Source: Apostichopus japonicus
Lineage: Eukaryota > Echinodermata > Holothuroidea > Aspidochirotida > Stichopodidae
Reading direction: 5' to 3'
DNA length: 64,000 bases
Assembly (NCBI RefSeq): GCF_037975245.1
Contig: NC_092564.1
Span: forward strand, 14,348,484-14,412,483
Positions 11,986-25,632 of the stretch are shown piece by piece (position 1 is the stretch's first letter; each line of letters begins with the position of its first letter). The notes beneath the pieces were generated by a model. That model was not told where the DNA came from. It worked only from the letters and a program-made list of their open reading frames with translations, and ran no database searches. The position numbers and the translations under genes are program-made.

Positions 11986-14900
11986 TTACTATTAACTTAA
12001 AACCTAATGTTAAACATCACAGTAGAATTATCAAGTGCACTGTTACAAGTATGTCCTAGGAACAGCTCTGTTCACCAGCTCGAAACTAATTTGATACTAA
12101 TCTCTCAAACTGAATGATGCACGATAGGGGTAACCAAAATGGAATACAACAAATGCGTAACGACAACTGGGTACCTTGTGTGTACGATCGGCACAAATGA
12201 AAACAACGTTGTCAGTAGGTTAACGCAATCATACGATAAGGCCTACCTGACATGTCAATAGGTAAAAAAATTGAATTTTCAAGGAAACAAACGTAAAATA
12301 ATAGTTTTGCCGAAATAACATTACATTTCTCGAAATGAACAACAGGAAGTTTATTGGATTAATTTTTAGTCAAAAAAAATTGATAATTCTCGAGACCTGA
12401 CCAGTGAAAGCTGCAAGTCGGACACTCAGTAATCATCGATAACAATAATAATTGTCAGTACCAAGTGTTATCTTAACTTGCTAACGAAACTAACACATAC
12501 ACTGATACAGTAGTCTGATGTCATGTCCAGTGAAAGTTACAGATGGTCAGCCATGCCATTGCTTATTTTTGTGGTCACTTTTACAAAGCAAGTCATAAGC
12601 AATGTTTCACCGTTTTATATTTTCATATATATCATGTTTTAAACACATTTGACGAACACAATTTAAAATAGATCGTTTTTTGCTGTAAACAGCTAACAGT
12701 AACACTATAACACAATATAGTGTATAGTGTTATAAGTTAGGCCATATTACCTGGCTTATATCACACAAACACTTAGCGAGAAAAAATGGGGAGTAAATTT
12801 AACGTTTTGGCGAGTAGAATTTTAGACTCGGTCGCCAGTTGGCGAGTAGTTTCAAAAATATTTGTCGAGGCCTGATATATATACTTGCACTTTATATCCC
12901 AGTATCTTTGATGGTTTCCTTAATAAATTGTGTCAATAATAAACTTGTTTCAAAAAAATTAAATATCATCTAAAATCACACCGTATTATTAGCAGAAAAC
13001 CATAGAAGGTTCCATTATCTTTAGATTTATTTATCATTCTGTTTATTTCTCTTCTATTGTCAATCATTTGCCGATATATATTTGTATCTTTGTCTTCTTT
13101 TCTTTTGATATGAAATTCCGTCTTCTCCTCTTCCTTCACCTTAACGGTCACCAGCATTGTTAAACAATTTTCTCTTTCGGTTTCATCCTTCATATGTAAT
13201 ATTTGTTGTTGCTGTAATCTCACTTTTATTTTTATGAGAAGAAAGTCTGAGGTTTGAATTTGAACTGTAACTTGCTTTAATTATAGCAAATATTTGGGGT
13301 AGAATATATAACTGATATTGCAACATAATGGAAACCAACAAAATTGTTGCTATGGAAACCAAGGAGGGTTAAACTTTCTTCGTTTTATCATGCACCATAC
13401 TAATGTCAATCAGATGAATTATCATCAAAAAGTTGATATTAAAATTTCATAATTTCTATTCACTCTACCAATATTATGACAATACTACTGATAATAGCTT
13501 TCTATGACCATGCATGATGGTTTCAAGTCTCACTTTCTATGCCTCTGATGAATGGTTTTGCTTGGAAATGACAAACAACAGTGTAGGCAGTAGAATAATT
13601 CCACATTTAACCATACACAAGCAATTGGAAGTAAGGATGTAGTGGTATTTATTGCGTGCACCTCAAATGGCAAAATAGGGGGGTGGGAGGGGGAGAGGAG
13701 GGTACTCTGCTAACAACTAGTGCATAGTGCACTGCTTATGGATGTAACTTCATGGGAATCATCATCGCTGTATTCTGGACCAACTATGTCAACTAGGATA
13801 TGCCGATCAAAACGTACCAACCATGGAAGGTCATGTGACCTGCTCCTGTCTTAGCACTCAACTCTTATAGTACCCCTTGAACCTGTAAAGTCTACAACAA
13901 CTAATGTGTCATGATCTCATAGCTACCACATTCCTGCTTAAAGCTATGCGGACAATGGAATCTAGCTATGTGGTACATTTTCCAATATGTATGGCAATTT
14001 TCAATTCCAAAATTGCCATTTTGAATATTTTTGAGAATTATGAAGTGTGGATTGATGGCAAACATTTACTAGTATCACCATCATCATCATGATTCCCTTT
14101 GACATTATAAACACATCAGAATGAGCAACTTTTCTTTCATTTCCATCTCTCTCACAAACTCATGAAGTACCGTACTAACTAATCATGCATTTAAACAGAA
14201 GTTTAAGCAATTTAATAAAAAAAAAAGTTAAACTTAGTAATACAAACCAAATAAACAAATAAAAAAGTAGAAAAAATTTGGGAGAAAATGTACCTTTTTC
14301 TTTCAGTTTACAAGGTCTTGCATTAGGCTTACTTTCCATTACATTTTACCCTTAGTAAAATTTGTCTATGTCTTTATTGTGTTATGTAGGCTACTTATAC
14401 TGTATGTAGTAACCAAACTGACAGTCAGAGCTAGCATTAAAACATGTGAGGGAAAAAAAATTACCTGTAAGTGAGAATTAAGCGCAGAAAATGAAAGATA
14501 TTTTTTGGAGCAGCTCACATTTCACACATAATGGATTTCTTGTCAGTATTCTACAAATTGTCTTTATCATCAATCATTCTACACTTCTAACACTGACAAA
14601 GCTAATATACAGCAATGAGGGGTAGAACATTTTCAAGAGCATGTTACTTAAGTTTTGAACAAGAACATGTGATTTTCACAGTTTAATATTATTCACATGA
14701 GTTAATTGGAACCGACGAGATGCCCTAATTTGTTTGTACGAGATATATTACACGACTCATCCTGCATAGGAATTAAAAATATCAAGACTGACTCTAGGCA
14801 AATTATTTGTTCCAGTTGAAATTTCCACACCAAGTGTCTGCAGTCATAATCCTGCCAAGTGGTACAAAAAGCAATAGGAAGTCAAATTTCAAAAGTTGAT

Positions 14901-15902
14901 AGGACTTTTCCAAAATGAAATCCATTATGTTCTAGCAAATCTACAGTGTGAGTGAATATTTTGAGTTATTAAGCTTCTTTAGTCATCAAAAATGATTATT
15001 AAAGTGTTCTCATCGCTACATCCTAATTATCTATATTTGCATAATTAATTAATAATTGATCCTAAGGCGGATAGTATAGTCTTCATTTAGTCTAAACATA
15101 AGGCATAATTACTAATTTAAGGAAAATGGATCCATAAGCAAATTTACTCCAGAATAAGTATACAAATATTCCAGTCATAAAAATTGTAGACCATCCATGA
15201 AATGTATACAACATATATCATGGTATTTATGTGACACAGTAACATTGTCTTATATCTTCAATTTCCTTTGACAATTCAGAGAGCATATGTACATATCCAA
15301 ATGTTCTTTGTAACTGTGTCGTCGGATCTGAAAATTATATAACGCAATACTTGCTGAGATGTCATTGGCAATTAAAATTCAATCCGTAAGTCCTGCTGTC
15401 AGTTACGACTGTAGCCTTTGGCGATGGTTCAAAAAGGTTGCCAGTGTATTAATACAAATAATCATGATATGTGGAGTAAATTCTCAACACATGAGGGAAA
15501 AAAAAAATATGAACCCCCCCCCCAAAAATGAAACCGAGAATATCTGAATCTGTAAAAGATTAGTCTGACTAGACTTAAGAGGTAAAAAATGAAAGGTTTC
15601 CGCAATGGTCTGGTCACTGACAGAGCCGAACACTTAATGTTGATGCTAGAGGATAAATTAGGGAATTTCTCAAATGTTTTTGGCTGATAAAATGATGGAA
15701 AATCGAAGCAGATTATTGACAAAAGTCAACGAGGGGAACTCGAACCACTGGAGAGAATCTTGTAGATCGTGAGATATTTACAGTAAAACTGAACAGAATC
15801 TTCTTACTGCAAACCTTAATGGGCTTAAATGGGCTTGAACCATTATAAAACTATGGATTCTCTTTGGATGAAATATCTGAGACCACAACTGTTCTAAAAT
15901 GC
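11986..15902. other. AT-rich stretch with possible transposon end fragments
   Basis: Two similar segments end in TCGAGACCTG (about 12391-12400) and TCGAGGCCTG (about 12864-12873). Read in reverse, these look like CAGGYCTCGA-type hAT termini, but no partner end or target duplication was found. A G-rich tract lies at about 13676-13703 and a C-run near 15516-15523. An 85-codon minus frame at 12966-13223 is Lys/Glu-rich and unrecognised. Confidence 0.4.
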
Positions 15903-16413
15903 TGTTTTACTGTACTGATCTGAGACCTGCTGAATATTATGGTGATGGGCATCGACTAGATGTCTCAACCCCTCTAGAATGCACTAGTCGAGTCTGATTT
16001 ACTGTACGGATGTGAGACCTGATGGACATTATAGTGATGGGCATCTACTAGATGTCTCAACCTCTCTAGAATGCACTAGTCGAGTCTGATTAACTGTACT
16101 GATGAGAGACCTGATGAACATAAGTGATGGGCATCAACTAGATGTCTCAAGCCCTCTAGAATGCAGTAGTCAAGTCTGTTTTACTCTACGGATGTGAGAC
16201 CTGATGGACATTATGGTGATTAGATGTCTCAACCCCTCTAGAATGCAGTAGTCAAGTCTGTTTACTGTACGGATGTGAGACCTGATCGACATTATAGTGA
16301 TGGACATCAACTAGATGTCTCAACCCCTCTAGAATGCACTAGTCGAGTCTGATTTACTGTACGGATGTGAGACCTGATGAACATAATGGTAAAGGACATC
16401 GACTAGATGTCTT
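15903..16413. repeat. Minisatellite, about five and a half ~90 bp units
   Basis: The TCTAGAATGCA core recurs at 15973, 16065, 16155, 16237 and 16328, giving spacings of 92, 90, 82 and 91. The unit also contains GAGACCTGATG, GACTAGATGTCTCAACCCCTC and AGTC(G/A)AGTCTG. The 82 bp unit lacks part of the GTGATGGGCATC segment. Copies differ at several scattered positions, so the array is older than the 5.2 kb one. Confidence 0.92.
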
Positions 16414-17152
16414 CCATACCAATTGTTTGAGAATCATGTGCACTTGTTGGCCGTACCTCGTATCTTAAATGTCTTCTGTGGTAACGTTAGAAAGAATAGA
16501 TGGGAATGGACAGACATGTCTAGGGAATGGATACATTGATTATAAGCCATTGTAGGATAGCACCCACCAGGATACCCAGTGGGAGGAGACGGGGTGTGTG
16601 GGATGCTCAAAAACAACATGGAGGTTAACAGGAGAAAAAGAAAGAAGTGCCTGGGATGACGCAAGGGAGGAAGCCTTAATTGGACAGAACTGGAAGACCA
16701 TGCCAGCGTTATGAGCCACATGGCCCAAAGAGAATTATAGGTGAGGTGAGGTTATATAGAAAACTAAATTTTTAATATTTCAATATTTTATTGTTTTTAA
16801 TATTTATGGTATACCTATAATACAAAAGCTGTGTTTCCAAAGAGATCAAGAAAACAATTGTTTTGGTGTTATTATAAAGTACACTGTATTACTTGACAGC
16901 CGCTCTCTGACAGAGACTATACCAGCTTGTAAACGCCCACCAAAAATAAAAACTAAATGGAAAAGGAGGCAGCTGAAAATGAAACCATCTGTGATGTGAA
17001 ATTAGTTCATCTAAAAACTCTTTATCCAATCAAATGAATATCATCTCCAAATGGTTTTTATTTGAAACCCTTCCCAGAAACAGTTTTCGTCATTTGCTTC
17101 ATGCAAAAGTGACGTACAAATCTATCTACATTCAGCAGAAATTTACCTTTAT
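16414..17152. other. Unique stretch, nothing recognised
   Basis: A 95-codon minus frame (16434-16721) overlaps another 62-codon frame on the same strand. Neither shows a domain or clear splice context. Confidence 0.45.
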
Positions 17153-17221
17153 AAATATATATATATATTATATATATATATATATATATAAAGATATAGA
17201 TAGATATATATATATAGATAT

Positions 17222-17256
<35 letters not shown>

Positions 17257-17286
17257 TATATCTATATATATATATATATATATAAA
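17153..17286. repeat. Compound (AT)n / (GATA)n-like microsatellite
   Basis: AT runs alternate with TAGATATAGATA blocks. The plus-strand Tyr/Ile-rich frame across it is a translation of the repeat. Confidence 0.93.
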
Positions 17287-20200
17287 TACACATATGTCTG
17301 CCAGACGTTGCAATCGTCATGGTTGATCAAGATAAAAAAGCAACTTAATTTCTTTGTTCTCATGATAAAGATTTCAAGATATTTATTTTTAAATTTTTTC
17401 TCTTTATCAAGAACAAGCACACATAGACAAATCAAAGTGAAAAATCAAAAACAAAGAAGGAAATGAGTGTAGCTGATATCAAAGCCAGCTCTTAACATTT
17501 GTATAGCAACCAAACTTTTGTTTTGATAAAACCCGCTCTATATGTGTAAAGCCATCTATTAATATGTGTCATACCTTCCCAAGTATGCATCTAATGGCTG
17601 AGCCATCGCCAAACACACAACATGAAAGAAACTGTTTACTTAGTAACGACTCGTATTTAGTCGCTATCTTCCGCTCTGTCTTTACCGTTGGCACCTCGCT
17701 GATTCTAATACTGAAAAAATTAACGGTTACACTGTCAGACTTGTTTGTGAGGGCTTTTACAAATTTGCTAGTGAAAAGACCATCCGAGACATATCTCTTA
17801 AAGAGATTAAAACTTAGGGCCATAAATGGCACGAGGCTGTATACCATTGTCGTCAGTGCTAAACCAGCAGCGTAAAGGTTTCTGGCAAACTATTTGGACT
17901 GTCTTCAACATCGTTGAGGCCTCCTATCTCGACAGGGATACATACATTAGTGTCAAATGAGGGTAAAGAACAAAGAATGTCACAAATTTATATGCTTTTT
18001 CGATTTTTTTTTATATAAATGGCAAAGCCCGTAACGATCTCTCACAATTACTTAAGTTTGAGGGATGAGCTGAAAGTAATGATATTTGAGGGCTTCTTGT
18101 AAATTGTGACGTCTTGTGGAAGGCAAAGTAGTATCTTTCTGGCAAAAAGAAACAGAGAGACCAAAAACTAGAACAGAAATGGATGCGAGGAAATAAATCA
18201 CTTAAGGCAAATTGTTTACTAAAGTTCAATGGCCGATTTTCAAGACCATTGCGATACACAAACATTCACCTTTCCCATATTTTTAGACTTATTTGCTTTA
18301 CTTGACCTTAAAAGTGAAAATTTTGTTTAATAAAAGAAGGAGAAAAGTGAACAACTGCCAAGTCCCTGTAAAATATGAATTTTAGTTTTTGCATATAATT
18401 AATATACATATATCATGTATCTCTAGTTGTGACATGGCCCCTTTTTCCTTTGAATCAAACCGATTCATTAATAATATAAAGTAAATTTTAATTCAAAAAT
18501 AGTTGATGTTAGTTAACAACATTGGGAGGGTATATTAAGTACAAGTTTGACTGATTGCAAAGTTTTTCACAGTTTGCTCGACTGTTGCAGAGTCGGATCG
18601 GTTTACTAAGCTTTAACTTATAATCACAACTTTGTCAGAGGCATGAAAGAAAATGAGATAAACCCTGGTATGGTCAAACTTTACTCTTTGTCCCTTTGGT
18701 CAGGCAAGTTCATAAAACTGTTTGATAATCCTACGACAGAATGATGACCCTCTAAGCGGGTACCTTCCATATTTCTAAAAAAGTGTATTAGCCACGCTAA
18801 TTTATCATGAATACATGTAAAACTCTCCCCAAGAAAATAATCTTGAGATATAGAGCCTTTTCATATCTTTTTTACTTTTAAGATTTCTTTTTTACTATTA
18901 AAATAGCCTCTGACCCCACCAAAAAACACAAGGATCAAGTTGAACATGTTATGGGCAAGCTTAGGTAACTAACCTCCCTCCTCCAAACAGATTTTGCAAG
19001 ATAGGACGGTCTATTTCTTCCTATCCACAGAAGTTTACAACCAAGACTTAATGCTAAGCTATCGATACCAAGTAGTAGCAATATTTCAGCATAAATACAG
19101 CCTCTACCACAGATAATTTCCCTCTGTGCATTGGCTGGCAGCAAATATGACAGAAGTAAACAAAGCAAAAATAAGGCGGTGACATTCCTCTGCCATCTTT
19201 CTCCGATATTTACTGGCAGGTTTAACAGTCTAATTACTCGTAGAAAAAAATTAATTCCAATCAACTAGGAACTTGGCAATTTTTTTTTTTTGTAATTTAA
19301 GTGTAAATATTACACATTTAATTTCAAAATCTGTGACAATAATAAATCCCCAAATTCCATCTTATGATTGACAGTTTCTAAATTGGCAAACAATTTCTTG
19401 TTTGAGTAGTCGTCCGCAGAGAAATCATTGTAAACTTACATACTTGCTCCCAGTACCGGTTTCCCACTGCTTCATGTATAACAATGTAACTGCAATCAAA
19501 CGTTATACGAAAACAATATAAGCATGTCAAAATTTTGTTGTCTTGAAGAATTCATATTTTTCTTCGACAGAATCGAGTCTTTCCTTTTAAAGAGAATTCA
19601 AGCTGGTATAACAACAGGGAGATGCTAGTAATATTGCCAAGAGATTTACCGGCAGTGTCAGTATCAGGTGTTCGTTAAAAACTCGTTAAACTTTAAACGA
19701 ACGATTCCCAAGTCACAGTGCACGATAATGTACACAGATAGTTTCAACTAGTTTCAGGAATCGAAATTATTTAATAGTAAATTGAATTACATGACACTAA
19801 CACAAAGGTCTTTAATTCATATTGAAATTTCTGCACATTTGTCAATGGGACTATTAAGAGCTGTTAAAAAATTTGTTCGAGATTGGAAAAGCATTTATAG
19901 TGTTTCTGTAATGAAAATAGTCCATCATATTAAGAGATGAATTAAAGAATATATAGCGAATTACTCCATTTCCTTCAGATCACCAAAAACAAAATACCAA
20001 CAACCGACAAAAAAACAAAAACCTGTAAAATATTAGCTTAAGAATTCCTGCAAATTATAAAAGTATACTTTGCCGAGACACTGACTATATACATATCCCC
20101 AATGTCGAAATCAAACATTAAAATATACTTAACCTATATTATCCTCGCTGAAGAAAGCCAAAATGAGATCAAATTTATTCAATTCTTTTTTGAGACTGAC

Positions 20201-21358
20201 TAACGAATTGAAGAAATATGATTCTAATTGATTTGAAAAATTTAAAACGAATAGATTCGGAGATCACACTCTCAATTCGATTTATCATGTTTTTGACTTG
20301 GTCGTAATATAATATATTCCTTTCAAAAATTTTGACCCAGTTAAGTGGGATTCCCTAGTCTTTAATTCCACGTTCCAATACTGGATTTATCTTAAGACTC
20401 ATTCACCGTCAACTGTTCCTAAGAGATTTTATAAGACAAATATACTATATGTGCCCCAAAATATTAAATTATTCCCTTTATTAGATTTTCCAGACTGTAA
20501 AACGTCTTGCAAGGTGTTTCATTAATGGATGACTTAAGGTGTTAAATTAGTTTTGATTAGTTGACACCTGACCATTTGATTAAACACTTTCTCAGAATCG
20601 CGCAAGCGACTGGAGAATATATATCTTACTCTACCACGAGTCCATTTTAATGTAGAATAAAATTTACAATTATATATATATGTGCAAAAGTCAACAGGAA
20701 AATGTAAGACTTTTAGGAATAACATGTTTACAACCTATTGTATCACACATGGATGCGTTGAGGACAAATTAATGATCTAGCCGTCTGCGTAATGCTGTTC
20801 ATGTGAAGAGAACATTAATATTAACTATCATATTTGTATAATTATTAGAGTCGCCGATTGTTTAATTATCAATATTGACAATAAGCATCATCAGGGGATA
20901 ATCCAGACATTTTACACATTAAACTGTGAATACCTTTTCAGCTGGGCAGAAACCAGTGCTAACATTTTAGACTTTTTGACGGACTTATAAGTTTCTCACT
21001 TATGTTGTCCTTTATCAATATAATTAATGCAGCATTATAATTCAATTATTCAGCATTAATAATTCAATTAAGCGGGATGTCTAAAATGATGAAACATTGA
21101 CCTTTTGCAAGATTGCTGGACCGTTGCTGGAAGTGCACTTTTCTTTACATCAGTTTTATTGGAGCCGAGATTGAATATGCATATTAAATTATTAACAAGT
21201 TTTTGAAAATATCAGTAGGTTAAAATTACTGCATCATGAACTGACAAAACATAAACAAAAAAACATGCATAAATTATGCTTAAAGCAAGTGACAGCATTT
21301 TCATTTTTTTTTCTAGACAATTCAAGCGCTCCAGACAATCTATAATTCAATAATATAA
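17287..21358. other. AT-rich stretch with weak exon candidates
   Basis: Two places look less random than their surroundings. At 17569-17880 there are ~100-codon frames on both strands; the minus frame has a hydrophobic Leu/Val/Phe segment followed by Lys/Arg, like a membrane helix. At 18935-19264 a 109-codon minus frame has a Leu-rich segment ending Ala-Asn-Ala-Gln. Neither can be assigned to a family, and both could be chance. The rest holds no repeat longer than simple A/T tracts. Confidence 0.35.
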
Positions 21359-21457
21359 TGACTTCGGTCAGCTTGCGGCTTTGATAAGGCAATGAGGCTT
21401 CTTCACAGGTTCCTGCTTGCAGGAGGATCTAAAATACATATATACACCCATACATAT
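21359..21457 (+). mobile_element. SINE 3' fragment, 5'-truncated copy
   Basis: It matches the 3' module of the SINE at 25912-26150. Both contain TGACTTCGGTCAGCTTGCGG, TTGATAAG, GTTCCTGCTTGCAGGAGGAT and CTAAAATACATA. I count about 7 differences in ~82 bases, near 91% identity. There is no tRNA-like head here, and the match starts abruptly at TGACTTCGG. The tail degrades from (ACAT)n to ACATATATACACCCATACATA. Confidence 0.8.
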
Positions 21458-24400
21458 GCAGTGTCTTTGACCCAAGATCACACAAGTCTCATGGCCCTGT
21501 TTCTTTTGAACCTAACTGTGACTCAATGATCTTCATATTTGCTATAATAAACCCCCTCTCATAGCATATCTGGATCATCCTGCATCTAACAAGTGTAACT
21601 TCATCAGCCTTGTAAAGGTTAATTGACTGCCTAGTATAAACAACTGCATTATTTCACTCGGTTTCGTTCCGTGTCGATACGGTCTTTCTTCCCTTTTGAC
21701 GTCACGGAATGTGGTTCATAAATATATTAATACAAATTGTCAAATTTGCTCACAAGCTTAATTTACTTTTAGCCCATCTCTTTGCCGATGACTTTAAAGC
21801 ATTGATATCAAATCTCGATGATGTCCCATCCTCGCAAAAATCTTCCCACGATATTTGATCCGTCGATTCGGGATTTTTTTCCTTTTAAAACAAATCCGAC
21901 CCACTTTTTACTCCAATAAACTTAATTTAAAATAACAAGGTTGTTGAAACGTTGCAATTACGTATACTGAGATTGTTCTATCGATTCAGTGACTGCTAAA
22001 ATGATCTCGACCAAAGTTTATGGAGACAAATTTGTCCGACCCCACGGTAGTGAGATGTTATAAATTTATATTAACTTTCTGGTTCCTTCACTTCAAAAAA
22101 TAAAAAATTACACTGCAGAGCTGGTATTAAGTTTGTTCAAGTGTAGAGTTTGATTGTCATATACATGTGATGAAGGTTTAATTGAACCTAAATACTAGGT
22201 CAAAAATCGATACATTGCTTTAACAGGATCTTTCGCTAATTCTCATTTGTGAAACATGTCAAGAAGTGAAAAAAAGAAGATGAGTAAGTTGATTGGTGTA
22301 CAGCATAATACCCGATACATATAAACATATCTGTGGGGGAGGGAGGGGGGGGAGACATTCTACTACAAAATTGATATTATAAAGGACTGGCTATAATGCA
22401 TTGTGTCAACAGCGTGCCACCTTGGGTCTTTTCTCGATATGAATGAGTCGTAAACTTGACTCTTGCAATTATAACAAACCCTTCAGTACTTTATTAATAT
22501 GTCACACGATACTCCATTACGAATATACAAAAATTAAAATATTAGTTAGACCGAAATTAAAAAAAAAAAAAATTGAAATTGATGTATCCCGAGGCCGCAC
22601 GAAGAGTACGGCAGTAAATAAAACTTGAAACATATGTTCAAATGATGACATTATGATGATGAATACATAAAAGAGAAGACCATCTTTGGAAGACTTATCG
22701 TGCTACTCTGTTCAACTCCTCACAGTGTGATTTATGGAGAAGTTCATAACAGTGAAAGTCATTGGTAAAGAATAACTGTTGCTTTCATGCAGAATTTAAG
22801 GAAGAAAAAGTTAAAAAAATGAAGGGGAGGGGGGGGGGGGGCTGAAGAGGAAGTTGGAAGAGATGCCAAAAAGAGAAAGAAAAAAAAAACTGCAAAGTGT
22901 AATTCTGTCTCTAATTATTTATAGTTATACTGAACTATTTATAGTTATAGTACTGAACACACAAAAAGGAACAAACATTTAACTTGTAAGTATATAACAT
23001 TTCATGTATGAACTGACTGGGTGTCACTATAGTGTTTACTGGGTGTCACCGTGTGACTCTGTGTGATAACCTACACAGCTACAGTAGATCAAAGTTACAA
23101 ATACTACCCCACCCATGCAGTGTGACCAGAATTGGTTTCAATAATCTAGATAGTGTAAATATATGCTATACTCTCTGAATGTGAAGACATACATACAGAA
23201 AATACGTGCCTGTTTCCGATGATTTCAGTAATCTAGCTATAAAAATAAACAGGTGTCAAGATTTATGGCCGTGAACCAACCTTCATTTCCAATTGAGTGA
23301 TAAACCATGATCACACATACACATAAACACACAATACCTATAGAGAGAAATAATTTATACCCAGCTGTAACATGTCCACCTAGCTAAAACTTAAAAATCC
23401 TAATGAACAAGCTCGTTTCCTTGATTAGTCTCCACCATACCAGGTATTTCTTACTCACGTCTGGCTACATTTCCAATGTTTTCTTGACTTTTGTCTCTGT
23501 TAATTTCGATTACAATTAGTCCAACATTTCCACAAATTATTTCTGCACGAGACTCAGTTTCTTTGAAACTTAAATGAGCTGTATTTAAAGAACGACAAAT
23601 AATGGCAAAACTACTACGCTTAGGTTGGAATTAATTGGAGAAAAAAATTCCATGTTCTGTCACTGAGAACATGGAAATGGATGATGTAAATTATAGGCTT
23701 AATTATGAAATCTGTATTAATATTGGAAAGTTAACAGGCCAGTCTGAGTTGAGGGTATACAGTGAAAGATGTTAGTCATTGAGCTTCCTATCAGTAAGTG
23801 TACACACATACAGAAACACGTCTTCTCAGCAAATAAAATTAGGTAACATGTTTGCATTCGGTTGTCAACGTCCATCTATTTTTACCGAACCCATACTAAA
23901 GTGTTCATTTATTTAAATTTCATATAAGTATAAATGCTGGGTCCCTATACTGACTATTCACCTAGTTTAATTTGGACACATGAACAGAGGGGTTCAGATC
24001 ACAATATAAAATGCAATAATGGTGAAACCAAAAAACACTATATAGCTAAGAAAATATAACCACAATCCATAGGTCTGTGGTCAAGACGGGTAGAAACTTA
24101 AGTTTCAAACCGATCTAGTTGGTAATGGTCTGTTTGTAATGTGTTTTTTTGTGATTAAATGAATGCTCTTTGGAAATACTGGAGGCATATACACAAATTA
24201 GTGCAGGAGTCAATCACACTAAAGGCTCGTTCAAAGAAATATTGTCAAATTTGTATTCTCATGTGTTATATACTAAACAAAATGATGTCATCGCAATTGG
24301 AGAGACCCAATCATCTATGCCAGTTGAGTTATCATCCACAAGTCAAGAGTCTGTTTAGCCCAGTAACAGAGTATAGTGTATCAATAACAGAGTATAGTGT

Positions 24401-25475
24401 ATCAGTCAAGGTGAAATATGACAATCCTGATGTACTCTGCATATCTGAGAGAGACAATGGCAAGGCTATATCAATAACCCTCTATTATATATGCTGGTAT
24501 TTTCTTGGAATAACTTTTGTGTGGCGTTTGTTATTATTATACCTTGCACAATAGCCTACAGGTGGGCAAACATACCTGTGTGATCACAGGTAATGACACA
24601 ATAACCCCAAGTACACGCATGAACACAAATGGAAAGAAAATATCACATGTTTTTTCACATATATACACCTGCTCCAAAACCATGTGACATTCTGTGCAAA
24701 CCTGCGAATAATTTGATACATTTGTCATTTGTGTGAAAACTGTGTATTTGTACCTGCATGGCAAACCTACCAGAGACAACCCAATCCAAGAATAATACAT
24801 TTCATAGACAACTTGAAAAAAATCTGTGTCTAATAGAAACTCCCTGGTCAACCCCCCCCCCCCCCCAAAAAAAAAAAAATTAATGATTGGATTATTTACC
24901 AATTTGTCATAGATTCCTGTTTCAACCTGTGTTTTTGGATTCAGCACTTTCTCCTCCAAAAAAAACCCCAAAAAAACACCTGGTAATGAATAACTATGCC
25001 ATTAAGGGTGGACAAATGACAAATCTGTGTCAAAATTTCACATAAAATCCTTGTGGTTTCCAGGAATAATCACACTGGTTTCCACAGGTGAACTTGGAAC
25101 CTGTGACACAAAAATTCTTCACATTGGTAGTATCTGCTGGTCAAATGTACGGTGATACATTATATGCAGCTTCACATACATGTAGTACTGTATGTCCAAA
25201 ACCATTGCAAAGGGGAAAGAAAGTAATTAGTACTGCCCTTACCACACCCTTCAATTACCCCCAACGTTCCCTCACCTCTTTCCCTGTTGCCTCTTTCTCT
25301 CCCATTCTCCCCCTTTACAATCAAAGTATCACAAACTTCCCATTGAGTTGACTTTGGTTGGTCTATTTTAGATATTACTGGAATATGAACATGAAAAAGA
25401 CAATGGAGATGGATCTTTATACCTACTGGGGTTTTACTGATGGTTGCAGGTTATATCTGATTTTGATGTATGTAA
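21458..25475. other. AT-rich stretch, no gene assigned
   Basis: It holds a G-rich tract at about 22817-22852, a perfect 11 bp hairpin (separate entry) and a C17-A13 tract near 24850-24879. Overlapping plus-strand frames of 131 codons (24159-24554) and ~66 codons (about 24158-24358) have no recognised domain. A 144-codon minus frame (24537-24971) spans the C/A tract, so its Gly-run is an artefact of that tract. A short doubled sequence AGAGTATAGTGTATCA lies near 24369-24403. Confidence 0.45.
23648..23676. other. Perfect 11 bp hairpin
   Basis: TTCCATGTTCT (23648-23658) and AGAACATGGAA (23666-23676) are exact reverse complements around a 7-base loop. No U-tract or flanking repeat marks it as a terminator or transposon end. 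It may be chance or a small structured element. Confidence 0.7.
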
Positions 25476-25632
25476 TAAAGTGACCACAATTACACATGAA
25501 AGCAATTCCCCTACCATACGGTATTTCATAAAGTGACCACAATTTACACATGAAAGCAATTCCCCTACCGTACGGTATTTAAAAAAGTGACCACAATTAC
25601 ACATGACAGTAATTCCCCTACCATACGATATA
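25476..25632. repeat. Minisatellite, three ~54 bp units
   Basis: AAAGTGACCACAATT recurs at about 25477, 25530 and 25584. Each copy is followed by ACACATGA(A/C)AG and AATTCCCCTACC(A/G)TACG. Spacing is 53-54 bp. Copies differ by a few substitutions and one T insertion. Confidence 0.9.

Noticed and set aside
15725-15745. B-box-like GGTTCGAGTTCC on the minus strand
   Set aside because: It has one extra base in the box, no A-box upstream and no cloverleaf. Similar weak boxes at 44712-44724 and 58299-58310 were dropped for the same reason.
24537-24971. 144-codon minus-strand gene, the longest open frame
   Set aside because: It crosses a C17-A13 homopolymer tract that creates Gly and Phe runs. There is no domain, and the composition matches non-coding DNA.
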